Shown: positions 36,116 to 48,293 of the stretch, piece by piece | Layout of the letters: the number at the start of each line of letters is the position of its first letter | Numbering within the stretch: the first letter of the stretch is position 1 | Assembly (NCBI GenBank): GCA_021234155.1 | Contig: JAJEKV010000032.1 | Coordinates: 1,549,460 to 1,613,459, forward strand | Direction of reading: 5' to 3' | From: Isoetes taiwanensis | Lineage: Eukaryota; Streptophyta; Lycopodiopsida; Isoetales; Isoetaceae | Length of the DNA stretch: 64,000 bases | Made by a program: the position numbers and the translations under genes | Notes under the pieces: generated by a model | The model's database searches: none | Seen by the model: the letters and a program-made list of their open reading frames with translations, nothing else | What the model was told of the DNA's origin: nothing

Positions 36116-36851
36116 TAAATGACGGGGCCTTGCTCGTCGGCTTGGTTCCTGGTTCGAGTGCTATCTCACACTCGACTCCCCTGTAAGGAGGAAGCTGCTC
36201 GATTTCATCCGGGAAGAGATCGTGGAGCTCCGTGATCAACTTAGCTATTTGCTTGGGCAACTTGCTGAGCACCTTGTCTTCTTTGCTTTCCTCTAACTCG
36301 GGTTCTTCAATCTCAAGCTTGAAGACACATGCTACTTGCTCGCTCTTGATAGACTTGAGCAGTTGCTTAATAGACATACACTGCATGATGGGAGCAACTT
36401 CTTTACCTGTGATCTCAATGATTTTGCCGTCGGGCATTGTGAGGGTCACCTTTCGCTTTCCACAATCAATGATGGCCCCTGCTGGTCCAAGATACTCCAT
36501 TCCTATTATCAAGTCATACTTGCCGATGCCCATTACTTCTGCCCCCATCGGGATATTAATTCCTGGCAAGTCGATGTCGAAGTTTATCCTCTTGCCTGCC
36601 GTTTGTCTTACTGCTCCACTTGCTAAGATTACGGGCCTCGGCTTGGACTTCAATGGTTTCAACTTCAACATATCAACCATTCTTGGGGATGCAAAGTTGT
36701 GGCTACTTCCCGAGTCTATCAGGACTATGAAAGATTTGGCCTTCCCTACTGTGGAAATTACCTTATACTGGTTCTCTGCTTGTTCTGTATCTATCACAAG
36801 GCCCCCAAAAATTAACTTGCATTCATAATCGTGATGGAAACTAGTATACAC
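36048..36851 (-). CDS. Retroviral-type aspartic protease region (element 1)
   Basis: 267 codons. The catalytic motif is [11 protein letters not shown] (Asp-Ser-Gly at about 36707-36715), followed by MVDMLKLK, an [15 protein letters not shown] stretch and [14 protein letters not shown], typical of the pepsin-like protease fold in Ty3 elements. The end contains [19 protein letters not shown], the usual lead-in to reverse transcriptase. The protease matures the Gag-Pol polyprotein. The 5' part joining gag is interrupted: gag ends at 44694, 7.8 kb away. Confidence 0.88.
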   Translation of the reverse strand: MYTSFHHDYECKLIFGGLVIDTEQAENQYKVISTVGKAKSFIVLIDSGSSHNFASPRMVDMLKLKPLKSKPRPVILASGAVRQTAGKRINFDIDLPGINIPMGAEVMGIGKYDLIIGMEYLGPAGAIIDCGKRKVTLTMPDGKIIEITGKEVAPIMQCMSIKQLLKSIKSEQVACVFKLEIEEPELEESKEDKVLSKLPKQIAKLITELHDLFPDEIEQLPPYRGVECEIALEPGTKPTSKAPSFNDDAGTDGAKEAIAGVARPRLY

Positions 36852-37740
36852 GTGGTTTTTAATACATGCTATTCATAATGTCAATAAAAACTATATGTCG
36901 GCCATGGTTTAACGAAATCAGTATTAGTTTGATCATGACTCTTATACTAATTTTATATCTTATATTAGTTTCTTAAAATTATTACTAGTTTAGGAGGTGG
37001 CTTTTAAGTGTACATTTTAAATATTATAATTTAAGATGATTTTCTATAGTAGTTATCATTATCATATATATTTTTTTTGCATAGTTTTAATGCTTCGAGG
37101 TTTTTCATGGTAGTTCAAAACCATGTTCGATTTTTTATGAGTGTGATATGGCTTTTGGCTCATGCTTATTTACTAGGCTTTTTGGTAGTCTATTATGCTG
37201 GTTTGTCTTGTTGCTTTCTTAATATACTTGTTTGAATCCTTAAAATCATTAGTGACTTCAAACATATTTTTTTACAGTAACTAGTAATTCCAACTACTAT
37301 ATCTATTTTTGCACTATTTTTAGAACATAATTCTTAATTATAATTTTTAACTCTGGTATGTACATGATTTTTTTTTTTTTTTTTGGTTGCATGATGTGGT
37401 TTATGAATTGCTTTCTTCCTTGTTTCCTTACCATTATATGTAGTATAGTTTTAGGTTGGACTAAGTACATGTTTGTACTATTTTTCCCGATGCATAATTT
37501 GTGGTATATTATTTAGTATCCACAGAGCATGCACATATTTTGTCTGAAAGAGGAGTTAGGATTATTTAAAGCCTTTATTATGCATGATTTAGGTTTTTCT
37601 TTGCATATTTGACATGATGAGGAGTTCTACTAGAGCATAAGTGTCAAGGAATCTCCTATTTATTACCCTATGGCCTTTTTTCAAGATAAATGTGATGAAT
37701 CATTGAGCATATTTCGCTTCTAAGAGCCTTAATAAATAAG
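36852..37740. other. A/T-rich segment inside element 1
   Basis: Non-coding, with a T tract near 37371-37384. It lies between the protease frame and the tandem array and is probably part of inserted DNA that splits gag from pol. Confidence 0.4.
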
Positions 37741-37780
37741 GGTTAAACACTAGGGTTAAATAAGGGCTCTCCATGCATGT

Positions 37781-40700
37781 GCCCTAGGGTAACCATGGTC
37801 TTCTAGAAGCAAATTGCATAGTCAAAATTTCGTGACGTGCCTTTCTGGCATGGCCAGTGGCACCTTGTCCAGTTTGTCACGAAGCATCGCAAGGGGCAAC
37901 TTTAAAATAGGTGCCTCGGGACGGTTTTTTTATTCTCTCTCTTGGGTTCTCTCTTCAGACCCTTGTGGGAACCCTGCAGGCAAGTGCTCGACCACTTTAA
38001 AGGCAGGGAAGGCTACCGAAACCTAAACCCTACAGATTTAGTAGGGTTTTGGTTTTGGGGCAGCAAAACTTTCCTCCATCCGCTAATCCCACCGGCCCAA
38101 ATGGTAGCTCGTGTACCCTGAATCATCTCCAAAAAGAAAAAATAGAAATCCATTGCACGGGCATACCAACCCCCAAATTACCCCCTTTCCGACGTAGGGC
38201 CACGAGGTGGATATATGGCGTGTTCCTCCAATTCGGCAGCTATACCGGGATTGGAATGCAGTTTTGGCTTCATGCAAGACTCCAAGGCGTCCAATTTACT
38301 CTAGGGACCAGCCGTTGTGACCAACATAGCCAAACTCAACTTGCTATATGCAATTAATCGAGCTTTCGCTCAATGCACTCCTTGCTTGTAGTGCGTGCGC
38401 TAGTCTTAATTAAACATAGCATGCACAAGGAAGTAGGGGCAGTTGATCGGGGCAAGGCTCTTCATGCATGTGCCCTAGGGTAACCATGGCCTTCTAGAAG
38501 CAACCGTGATAGTCGAAATTTCGTGGCGTGCCTTTTCGGCATGGCGGTGGCACCTTGTCCGCTTTGTCACGAAGCATCGCAAAGGGGCAACTTTGGAATA
38601 GGGTGCCTCGGGAGGTTTTTTTTATCTCTCTTGGGTTCTCTCTTCGACCCTTGTGGGAACCCTGCAGGCAAGCGCTCAACCACTTTAAAGGCAGGGAAGG
38701 CTACCGAAACCTAAACCCTACGGATTTAGTAGGGTTTTGGTTTTGGGGCACAAAAACCACTCCATCTACTAATCCCATCGTCGAAATGGTAGCTCGTAAT
38801 CCCTGAATCATCTCTAAAAAGAAAAAATGGAAATCCATTGCACGGGCATACCAACCCCCAAATTACCCCCTTTCCGACGTAGGGCCACGAGGTGGATATA
38901 TGGCGTGTTCCTCCAATTCGGCAGCTATACCGAGCTTGGAATGCAGTTTTGGCTTCATGCAAGACTCCAAGGCAACCAAGTTACTCTAGGGACCAGCCGT
39001 TGTGACCAACATAGCCAAACTCAACTTGCTATATGCAATTAGTCGAGCTTTCGCTCAATGCACTCCTTGCTTGTAGTGCGTGCGCTAGTCTTAATTAAAC
39101 GTAGCATGCACAAGGAAGTAGAGGCAGTTGATCGGGGCAAGGCTCTTCATGCATGTGCCCTAGGGTAACCATGGCCTTCTAGAAGCAACCGCATAGTCGA
39201 AATTTCATGACGTGCCTTTCTGGCATGGCCAGTGGCACCTTGTCCAGTTTGTCACGAAGCATCGCAAGGGGCAACTTTGGAATAGGTGCCTCGGGAGGGT
39301 GGGAAGGCTACCGAAACCTGAACCCTACGGATTTAGTAGGGTTTTGGTTTTGGAGCACCAAAACCACTCCATCTGCTAATCCCACCGTCCAAATGGTAGC
39401 TCGTGTTCCCTGAATCATCTCCAAAAAGAAAAAATGGAAATCCATTGCACGGGCATACCAACCCCCAAATTACCCCCTTTCCGACGTAGGGCCACGAGGT
39501 GGATATATGGCGTGTTCCTCCAATTCGGCAGCTATACCGAGCTTGGAATGCAGTTTTGGCTTCATGCAAGACTCTAAGGCAATCAATTTACTCTAGGGAC
39601 CAGCCGTTGTGACCAACATAGCCAAACTCAACTTGCTATATGCAATTAGTCGAGCTTTCGCTCAATGCACTCCTTGCTTGTAGTGCGTGCGCTAGTCTTA
39701 ATTAAACGTAGCATGCACAACGAAGTAGGGGCAGTTGATCGGGGCAAGGCTCTTCATGCATGTGCCCTAGGGTAACCATGGCCTTCTAGAAGCAACCGCA
39801 TAGTCGAAATTTCGTGACGTGCCTTTCTGGCATGGCCAGTGGCACCTTGTCCAGTTTGTCACGAAGCATCGCAAGGGGCAACTTTGGAATAGGTGCCTCG
39901 GGAGGGTTTTTTTATTCTCTCTCTTGGGTTCTCTCTTCAGACCCTTGTGGGAACCCTGCAGGCAAGCGCTCAACCACTTTAAAGGCAGGGAAGGCTACCG
40001 AAACCTAAACCCTATGGATTTAGTAGGGTTTTGGTTTTGGGGCACAAAAACCACTCCATCTGCTAATCCCACCGTCGAAATGGTAGCTCGTAATCCCTGA
40101 ATCATCTCTAAAAAGAAAAAATGGAAATCCATTGCACGGGCATACCAACCCCCAAATTACCCCCTTTCCGACGTAGGGCCACGAGGTGGATATATGGCGT
40201 GTTCCTCCACCGGCGTGACTATACCGAGCTTGGAATGCAGTTTTGGCTTCATGCAAGACTCCAAGGCAACCAAGTTACTCTAGGGACCAGCCGTTGTGAC
40301 CAACATAGCCAAACTCAACTTGCTATATGCAATTAGTCGAGCTTTCGCTCAATGCACTCCTTGCTTGTAGTGCGTGCGCTAGTCTTAATTAAACGTAGCA
40401 TGCACAAGGAAGTAGAGGCAGTTGATCGGGGCAAGGCTTTTCATGCATGTGCCCTAGGGTAACCATGGCCTTCTAGAAGCAACCGCATAGTCGAAATTTC
40501 GTGACGTGCCTTTCTGGCATGGCCAGTGGCACCTTGTCCAGTTTGTCACGAAGCATCGCAAGGGGCAACTTTGGAATAGGTGCCTCGGGAGGGTTTTTTT
40601 ATTCTCTCTCATGGGTTCTCTCTTCAGACCCTTGTGAGAACCCTGCAGGCAAGCGCTCAACCACTTTAAAGGCAGGGAAGGCTACCGAAACCTGAACCCT

Positions 40701-41672
40701 ACGGATTTAGTAGGGTTTTGGTTTTGGGGCACCAAAACCACTCCATCTGCTAATCCCACCGTCCAAATGGTAGCTCGTGTTCATTGAATCATCTCCAAAA
40801 AGAAAAAATGGAAATCCATTGCACGGGCATACCAACCCCCAAATTACCCCCTTTCCGACGTAGGGCCACGAGGTGGATATATGGCGTGTTCCTCCAATTC
40901 GGCAGCTATACCGAGCTTGGAATGCAGTTTTGGCTTCATGCAAGACTCCAAGGCAATCAATTTACTCTAGGGACCAGCCGTTGTGACCAACATAGCCAAA
41001 CTCAACTTGCTATATGCAATTAGTCGAGCTTTCGCTCAATGCACTCCTTGCTTGTAGTGCGTGCGCTAGTCTTAATTAAATGTAGCATGCACAACGAAGT
41101 AGGGGCAGTTGATCGGGGCAAGGCTCTTCATGCATGTGCCCTAGGGTAACCATGGCCTTCTAGAAGCAACCGCATAGTCGAAATTTCATGACGTGCCTTT
41201 CTGGCATGGCCAGTGGCACCTTGTCCAGTTTGTCACGAAGCATCGCAAGGGGCAACTTTGGAATAGGTGCCTCGGGAGGGTTTTTTTATTCTCTCTTTTG
41301 GGTTCTCTCTTCAGACCCTTGTGAGAACCCCGCGCAAAAGCTCAACCACTTTAAAGGCAGGGAAGGCTACCGAAACCTAAACCCTACGGATTTAGTAGGG
41401 TTTTGGTTTTGGGGCACCAAAACCACTCCATCTGCTAATCCCACCGTCCAAATGGTAGCTCGTGTTCCCTGAATCATCTCCAAAAAGTAAAAATGGAAAT
41501 CCAAACGGGCATACCAACCCCAAATTACCCCCCTTCCGGACGTAGGGCCACGAGGTGCATATATGGCGTGTTCCTCCAATTCGGCAGCTATACCGAGCCT
41601 GAAATGTAGTTTTGGCTTCATGCAAGACTCCAAGGTAACCAATTTTCTTTAGGGACCAGCTGTTGTGACCGA
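37781..41672 (+). repeat. Tandem array, six copies of a 617-691-bp unit
   Basis: The marker GCCCTAGGGTAACCATGG occurs at 37781, 38472, 39157, 39774, 40451 and 41138, giving periods of 691, 685, 617, 677 and 687 bp. The third unit lacks about 70 bp and the last is truncated near 41672. Units are highly similar. Each contains a 70-80-codon open frame on each strand, which follows simply from unit similarity. The array lies between gag and pol of element 1. I do not recognise the unit. Confidence 0.93.
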
Positions 41673-44600
41673 AGGGGGGTCAGGAAAGGCAACCATATAA
41701 CGACTTTAGAACTCCAATTTGACTCTAGCTACCTGTTGTGTTGACAACTTTTGTCTAGCCGATCTCTATCCTAGAAGTAGCAAGGTGTTTGAATGGAAGC
41801 TTAGACGGTTGAACAAGGGAAGTCGGGCCTACATTGTATCCCCATTCTAGAGTTGCTAGATTGGTCGACATTATAAGAACTAGGGGCATCGATAGGTAAA
41901 TGGTACTATGTAAATGGTAATGAGACAAGCAAAAGTTATAACCTTCATGTCTTTGAACCCAGATCAAATCTGGTTTGACATAAGTCTATGCCACTCCTAA
42001 TTTGCAGAGGCATCATAGGAAACGAGGAGGGCATGTGACTAAACGTGCATGTGTATGCATGTGAGCAAAGATACTGTAGATGTGCATTAATTGGTTAAAA
42101 CTTGCGGAATGAATGTTTAGGCAACCTTGCCCACAGCTTTGTAAAAATGCAATAACATGTAATACTACCTTTTTTTTGGGGGGGGGGGATGTGTGTTAGC
42201 CAATCTTGGCATATGTAAAATGTAATCTTGGCTTACGTAATACAAATATAACCCTAAGGAATACTATATGGGAATAGTAACTCGATCAATGGCGCCTGAT
42301 GCCGATTGATGCCGCCAAGGTCCTAATGCATAAATCTGTTTTTTCTTTTTCTTTTTTAATAGTTTTCGAGTGTTTCATCCATTAACTCATTCATTTTTTT
42401 AGGTAAATCTTCACCCAACGCTACTCTTTGCATCTCCTTGCTTCAAAAAGCATTGTCTGCTCTGGCGTATATACAAGATTTTAAATTTGACTTTGGATTA
42501 ACTGGTGTCCATTGTTTGAGTTGTATACAAGATTTTATATTTGACTTTGGATTAAGTGATTTGTGCCTAGAGAACATTTCATGGCGAAAGCCTTAACGAG
42601 CGTGGCATAATTTGTTGTTAACAAAAATCTCTGTCTTGTTATTTTCGGCATTTCAAAATATTATAGGTATTGGGTGAAATTTGACTTAGAAATAGTGAAA
42701 ATGCCAAAGAAGCATCATTTTTCACGCTATGGAGTGTATTAAGGATGATATAAATTTAAATACGGGTATACAAATTTGTGGTATAGACGAATTTAAAATC
42801 GTAAAGAAAAACAAAATTCTGGAGCACAACCCTAACCCTAATATCCCCGCTCGCTTGCCGCGCGTAAGAATGTAGATCCAATTTCGCATCGCCAGGGTTT
42901 CTTAGACGGCGCCCGCTGCCCGCACGTAAGAATGTAGATCCGATGAAGAATGCGAGACGGATTTCGTGAGGTTTGACGATCGTGGGCGCCTTTCAAATGG
43001 TGAGGCCGAAATTGGTCTAGTATTTTGGAAGATGCATTTTTCCGTAAAGTCGATTTGATTGCCTTCTTTTCTTCGCTAATATGATGCAAAGACAAGAAGG
43101 CGAAGACGCTTGCGTGTTGCAGAACGGAACTGTAGATACACGACCAGTTGCTTCCTCGAATCGGCCATTCGATTCTGTCTTTCCGTGTTTGCTAAACCTT
43201 TTCAGTGCCTGCAAAGCTGTTATTTGTTTCAAGATGTCGCTCTTCTGCGTTTTCTTTAATATTCTATTGAATTTGCTTTTTCCCGCAGGTTTGTTCTTGC
43301 GGCGTTATTGTCATTTTACAGATCTAATTTGCACAATATAATGCATTTTTTCCTTCTTTCTAGATTGGTGGCTCATGGCAGCGAAAACGGCAAGGGTAGT
43401 CTTGTTCTGATTTTTCTTATGCAATTATCCCTTTTTTTAATTACTTTTTGTGGTATTGTAGACTGGTTCCGAAGCGCAGATGCTGAAGAATGAAGCTTGG
43501 ATACCTTGGATACCTTGGTAATTCTAGAACGATATTCATCTTTCATGTCCAGAAAAACTATTGTATGGCAAGATTCATTTTAATGTGTGTCAAAAAAAAA
43601 AAAAAAAAAAAAAATTCAAGCTTGGATCCTTGCTATTGTTCATTTGGATAGCTACATGGCAGTTCCTTACTCCTTATTTGTTTCTCTTTGAATTTTATAG
43701 AATGCTAAATATCAGGCACCACCACTTTCTTCAGTCTCGAGGTATCAAATACCATTTTATTCTTCTTTATCTTATGTGTGATTCTAACCGGTTACTTTTC
43801 CAGGGTTATTGTTGCAGTTATAAAGGATCTAATCAGAATGACCTTACACATTGCACTAGGTAATGTCCCTTCCATTTGACCCGCAGACTTTGGGTAATGC
43901 TCCCTTCCATTTTAGCACCGATATGCTCCTTTCTAAGGCATTTGCTCAATTTGACTATGTTCCTTTCTAAGGCATTTGCTCAATTTGACTTTGTTTGATC
44001 TGATTAATTTTAAAACATATGGTAAAATTGTGGGTTCAACTCCTACATGTTCACATTTCTATTGCATTCACAAATTTCTCTATTGCAGCATCACTAAACA
44101 AAGCATTATTAAATATTCTATACTCAAGATCAAGTTGTTAAACTGTATTGGTTAACTATATTCTATTTGGTGTCCTACAAAATAGCAATCTAAGCCAACT
44201 ACATTTACCAAATATGCAAAATATCAAAACCGAACCAACTACAATTATCGCAGGTGTGGTATCACAATAATTAATCACTATCAATGTTGTAAAATTACCA
44301 TGCACGATACCGAGGAAAATAGATGTGATCAAATATCGTTCCACTTAACTTGATATATTAACTATTAGTACATATCATACAGTAAAAACTATTAATATAG
44401 GCACTTCAAATTACCATCTTCACATACTGATAAAAATAGATGTGATCAAATATCATTCCACAAAACTTGATAGATTAAGCATTAGTACATATCATATATT
44501 TTAAGCTGCTATAAAGACCAACTATAACTATCATGTTCTAGTACTATGTCAAAAAATAATGCTTGTTTATCACGTCATGGAATTGTATTGGCGAACCATA

Positions 44601-44690
44601 TTATATAACTAGACATGGTTTGTAAACTTTTTGGCCCACAAACGCGTATTGATTTTAAGATTTGGTTTTCACTAATAAATCAATATGAAA
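41673..44690. other. A/T-rich segment inside element 1, with short duplications and a poly(A) tract
   Basis: Contains a GC-richer patch at about 42830-43010 with a repeated GCGTAAGAATGTAGATCC-like unit, resembling a gene 5' region. A poly(A) run lies at about 43592-43613. Short tandem duplications lie near 42470-42550, 43920-43990 and 44325-44490. No protein family is recognised. The poly(A) suggests that part of it is a retroposed sequence. Confidence 0.45.
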
Positions 44691-44693
44691 AAG

Positions 44694-45922
44694 TCATATT
44701 GATTCAAGTTTGGGGGCCTTGTGTATGGCAGCGAAAATGTGACACTCACCCTGAATGTAGTCGCGTGCTGCCTCGCCGTCATCGTTAGACGGAGTGTCCC
44801 ATCCACCCAACTCCGCTAGTGATGCGCTCATGACGAAGGGGCAATTCACCGCCCCTGTGGCTGGCTGGAAGCATCGAAACAAAGGCGTTTCTATGCACTC
44901 TGTCTCTTCTCCTTGGGCATTTTTGTAAGAAGGACCGCACTGCTTTTGAGTAGTTCGACCCTTCCTGCTTGTCCCCGAAGGACACCCGCCTCCTCTCCCG
45001 CTTCCTCGGGTTGCCACTATATCGGGATTTATTTGGACTTGGGCCGGTTGCTCTAGGGCTATAACTCCTGTTGCCTTGCCTTTATCCTGGTAATATTGCT
45101 GCTTCTGCCCGCTGTTCTGAGGCCCCGTTCCTTGCAAACTTATTGCCTTGGATTCTGCTTCTGATACTGTTTTGGGGTCTATGGCGCTTACTCCTCGTTC
45201 AATCCTTCAATGTAGCTCTCCACTGCGTGGTTCTCACTCAACTTCGGCACATAAAGCCTTAGTCTCATGAATTCTTCTGTATATTTCTGGACCGATTTAT
45301 AGCCTTGCTGCAATCTGTAGAACTGCTGCATCATGTTGGACTTGTGTTCTCTTGGGACGTAATGGCGCTTGAAAGCTTTAGCAAACTTTTTAAATCTGCA
45401 CCCGTCTCTTCTTAACCCATGGGCCTTGGCATAACCCTTCCACCAGATGCGTGCTGCTCCCTTCAGGTTGGTTGTTGCCACCCTGCCTTTGTCCTTGTCT
45501 TTCATCCCATAGGCGTTGCCATACTCACTCATCTCATCGAGCCATGCCTCTGCTTCCAAAGCTGACGCATTTCGCCGAGAATTGTTCAAGCTTCTGGCCT
45601 TCCATACATTTCCCAATCTTTGAGTCTACCTTCTTACGGTAGTCTAACGGTCTTAATGTCTTTACGCTTTAGTCTCTCACGGTCTTGCACTGTTTAGCCT
45701 CTTTCTCCCGGACTCGAGTCAGAGGCCAGGCTTCAGTCGGTATCGTGCTGGGAGACCTCCTTCTCTTACTCCTCTTCTTATCTTTCCCGACTTTTGAGGT
45801 GTTGTTTTGCGGCCCGATGCTTGCGCGCTAGCGAGAGCTTTTATTTGTTGAAGCTCGATTTCATTTGCGACATTTCTTCTTGAGGGAGTTAGGGGGCGTA
45901 TTCTTGAGCGGGTTCCTTGCAA
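44694..45922 (-). pseudogene. Gag (capsid-type) of element 1
   Basis: The frame at 45616-45188 carries the retrotransposon gag core: LEAEAWLDEMSEYGNAYGM, then GAARIWWKGYAKAHG, FKKFAKAFKRHYVP and YTEEFMRLRLYVP. This matches the Retrotrans_gag capsid domain. The N-terminal segment (45922-45719, LTPSRRNVANEIELQQIKA) and the C-terminal basic, glycine-rich tail (45137-44694) lie in other frames. I see no intact CCHC knuckle. Element 2 encodes a clear homologue. It would form the virus-like particle. Confidence 0.85.
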
Positions 45923-46168
45923 TTGGTTGCATGTCCGGGAGTTTCTTCATCTCTGTTGCCTCTCGTTTTTTGTTTGTTCTTTGTTCCCTAGCTGCATGCA
46001 TGGTTGACCATAGCCTCACCGGTTAGATTTATTTGTTTTATTGCATTCATGTATTTGCCGATATAGTTTTGGAACCAAATACAATCAACAAAACATTTTA
46101 ATATTGGCAACAAAATATATTTATTATGTAATATCTCAATTACAATGCTACCGAGATTAAGAATCTAA

Positions 46169-46636
46169 CTATTCTTGAAATCGCCGATAGGATGGGTTAT
46201 CTTCGAGAAATTTCTTAACTTGGGCCGTTCCTACCGAGCGTCCCAAGTTCCTGAGGATGTTGGTTGACGTCCCGCCCTGTAAGGCCGTCACCAATTCCTC
46301 TACTCTGCGGTTGGAGGTGTGGGCCTTGATTCTTGCTAATCTTCCCCCGCCCGTCGGTGGGGCACTGAAAAGTCGAAGATGTCCAATGCCATTGCTCTCT
46401 TGACTAAGACGGCATAGTCGATGTTTGCAGCCAGTCGGGCATGCATGACAAAGCCAGAGAGTGCGATGAGCATAAACACTCCTTCTTCGCCCCTGGGGCT
46501 GAATTTGCGGTGTATTACCGCTATTCTCCCCATCCGCCAGCGAGGGAAGGTAGTACCTCGGCGACTTGTCATTGTGCATCGTTGATGACTCGTCGCCCCC
46601 TCGACCGCCCGGCTCTATGTCTTTAGGCATATTCAT
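46169..46636 (-). pseudogene. Gene 3: accessory protein upstream of gag, unknown function
   Basis: Starts at MNMPKD and is read through two frameshifts: LPRWRMGRIAVIHRKF, then a helix-rich stretch with DYAVLVKRAMALDIFDF, then a tail with RRVEELVTALQGGTSTNI. Element 2 has a counterpart at 62179-62718 in which the same core reads EYQAIIVKHGRAINF. The length (about 155 residues), the MGRI block and the EEL tail loosely recall histone H2A (FPVGRI, NDEEL), but the element 2 copy does not strengthen this, so I leave the function open. Confidence 0.45.
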
Positions 46637-46639
46637 CGA

Positions 46640-47613
46640 CCTCTACCTCGATTGATTTCTCTATAATCCCTTATTGTTGATGAAACTTCGCGCGATGTCG
46701 ATTCCTCCTCTTAAATGCGTAGGGGCTGGTGTCGAAGAGCTTGGCATCAAGATGCTCGTGGTCTTGCCCGCGGATCCCCATCCTTCTGGATGGCATAGAA
46801 CTCCTCCTCGGATGGCGGTTCGAGCTTCCATTATTTGCACGATGTTCTTTGTAGGTTTGGAGGTCGAAGTCCGAATCCCTGTATAAGTGTCGGCTTCTCT
46901 CACGCTTGAGGCGGAAATCTGAGACTCCGGACGATGAAGTCATCTAGGTTTGATTCTTTGCCGTAGTTGTTGCAGCAACTCGTCGAGTCGGAACTCTCTC
47001 TCCCTGCATTCAGGGAGGTTCTTGATGTCACTGAGGAGCAGGTACTCCTCGCCGTCAATGATGATGGGGGCTAAGCTTGTGATACCTAGCCCGAGTGGGG
47101 GAGCGACCCTGAGGGTCTGCCGGCTTCGCTCGAAGTTGGGTAACTCTTCTTCCGCTAGCCGTTGTTCTTCTGCTGGGTCGAGCTCCATGTACTCTTCATC
47201 CACCTCCATGGGAGGGATAGAGGTTTCCCCCATTGGGTTTTCAGCACGGTGGGAAAGAAAAATTGCTAAGGCGGCGGTGTGGGAAAAATACTTGGTCTGT
47301 CATTTGTCGGGGACCATGTAGTCGGCAACCCTCGGGCCTTGTTGGTGGTGTACTTGGCAATGTTTGGAACATCACCTAAAGGCTGCTTGAAGGGATTGCA
47401 CGGGAACAAAGTAGCCTATACAAGGGGGAGCTGCACTAAGGATGGTCCTACCCTAGCTTGGAACTCTGTCAAAACTTGTCTATATGCTGGGGTTGCGTGC
47501 AGAGTGGCTTGGACATCTATTTCTTTCCGGAAAACTCGGAAAATGTCATTGACATCGGCCTCGACAGCATGGGCACTGGCGCTGTACCATCGCCTGAAGT
47601 CAGCAGTTGCCAT
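46640..47613 (-). pseudogene. Gene 2: conserved accessory protein of unknown function
   Basis: Starts MATADFRRWY at 47613, preceded by its own promoter module. The reading passes through frame changes: VNDIFRVFRKEID, TPAYRQVLTEF, LAIFLSHRAENPMGE, an acidic stretch (DEEYMELDPAEEQ), IIIDGEEYLLLSDI and DDFIVRSLRF. Element 2 encodes the same series (MAAADLAAWY, ALAILMDQS, QEYLLLDDIITG, MDDFIDF) at 60537-61297, so it is a real gene of roughly 300 residues retained in both elements. No known family is recognised. VNDIF at first suggested H2B, but the homologue lacks it. Confidence 0.55.
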
Positions 47614-47725
47614 GGATCTAGGGAAGATGAGACTAACAAATGGATGCAAAAGCGCTTCAGGGAGCTGGAAAATCGCCTAAAGGGTCAGGAGCAAACTTGT
47701 AGGGTGCTAAGTGAGAAATGGAGAC

Positions 47726-47735
47726 CTATTTATAG
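47726..47735 (-). promoter_or_regulatory. TATA box of gene 2
   Basis: CTATAAATAG on the minus strand, centred about 117 nt upstream of the gene 2 ATG (47613). The identical decamer precedes gene 1 at nearly the same distance. Confidence 0.7.
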
Positions 47736-47937
47736 AGAAGGGGAAAACCCTAATTTTTGGGTGACTTGAAAAACTCTTGGGGTTGGGCAATTCTAGCCTA
47801 TGTTGAGGTCCAAATGGGGATTTGAAGGCTACTTTGGGTTTTCGAGTGTACTAAGACTAGCTAATGAACCTATTGCAACAAACTGGAGGTCAATTGGATA
47901 TGGCATGGTGGAGAAAAATGCTAGGAGGTCTCACACA

Positions 47938-47994
47938 TTGCGCCCAGATCAAAACTTGGAGTCTTGGTTTTGCTCCTGGCGCGACGTGTGAGAC
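47938..47994 (-). promoter_or_regulatory. Palindromic promoter box, type 1 (gene 2)
   Basis: 57 bp bounded by GTCTCACAC and CGTGTGAGAC, with an internal GATCAAAAC/GTTTTGCTC symmetry. Almost the same sequence lies at 49671-49737 upstream of gene 1. Confidence 0.7.
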
Positions 47995-48041
47995 ATCGGC
48001 TCTATTTTGGTTTAAACTTGTCTTGGGCTAATTTGGGCATG

Positions 48042-48103
48042 GTCTCACGTTAAGCCCAACTCAAAACACAGAGTTTTGGTTTTAGTCTGGCGGCGTGTGA
48101 GAC
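48042..48103 (-). promoter_or_regulatory. Palindromic promoter box, type 2 (gene 2)
   Basis: 62 bp bounded by GTCTCACGT and CGTGTGAGAC, with CAAAACACAGAGTTTTGG at the centre. It is the counterpart of 49885-49947. Confidence 0.7.
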
Positions 48104-48293
48104 ATCCTCTTAAATTGGTCTAAAATGTCCGGTTAACTAAAACAAAAGCTGGCACTTGTTAACTCAACTTAATTACGTAAGATTACACATATCATTTATT
48201 CAAAAACTCTTTATATTAACAAAATTTTCATCATGTACAAAATTTTACTGGCGTTCTCCCTTAATATAACTGGCGAGATGCATGCTTTCTTCA

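Noticed and set aside
37814-41642. Repeated 64-78-codon frames on both strands of the tandem array
   Set aside because: Present in each unit because the units are nearly identical; overlapping frames on both strands and no family match argue against real genes.
43081-43341. Open frame after a 5'-UTR-like GC-rich patch
   Set aside because: No domain, cysteine/phenylalanine-rich tail and no homologue recognised; it may be a fragment of a host gene but cannot be supported as one.
36795-44722. Inverted 14-bp match (TTGGGGGCCTTGTG) near both edges of the stretch separating gag from pol
   Set aside because: Short, located inside coding sequence on both sides and not accompanied by longer inverted repeats; probably chance.
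46169-46636. Firm histone H2A call for gene 3
   Set aside because: Resemblance is limited to a few residues (MGRI, EEL) across two frameshifts and is not reinforced by the counterpart in element 2; kept only as a possibility.
47416-47649. Histone H2B-like call for the short open frame with VNDIF
   Set aside because: VNDIF and a TEFQ block suggested H2B, but the homologous gene 2 in element 2 lacks both and the frame is only the start of a longer protein with no histone fold visible.
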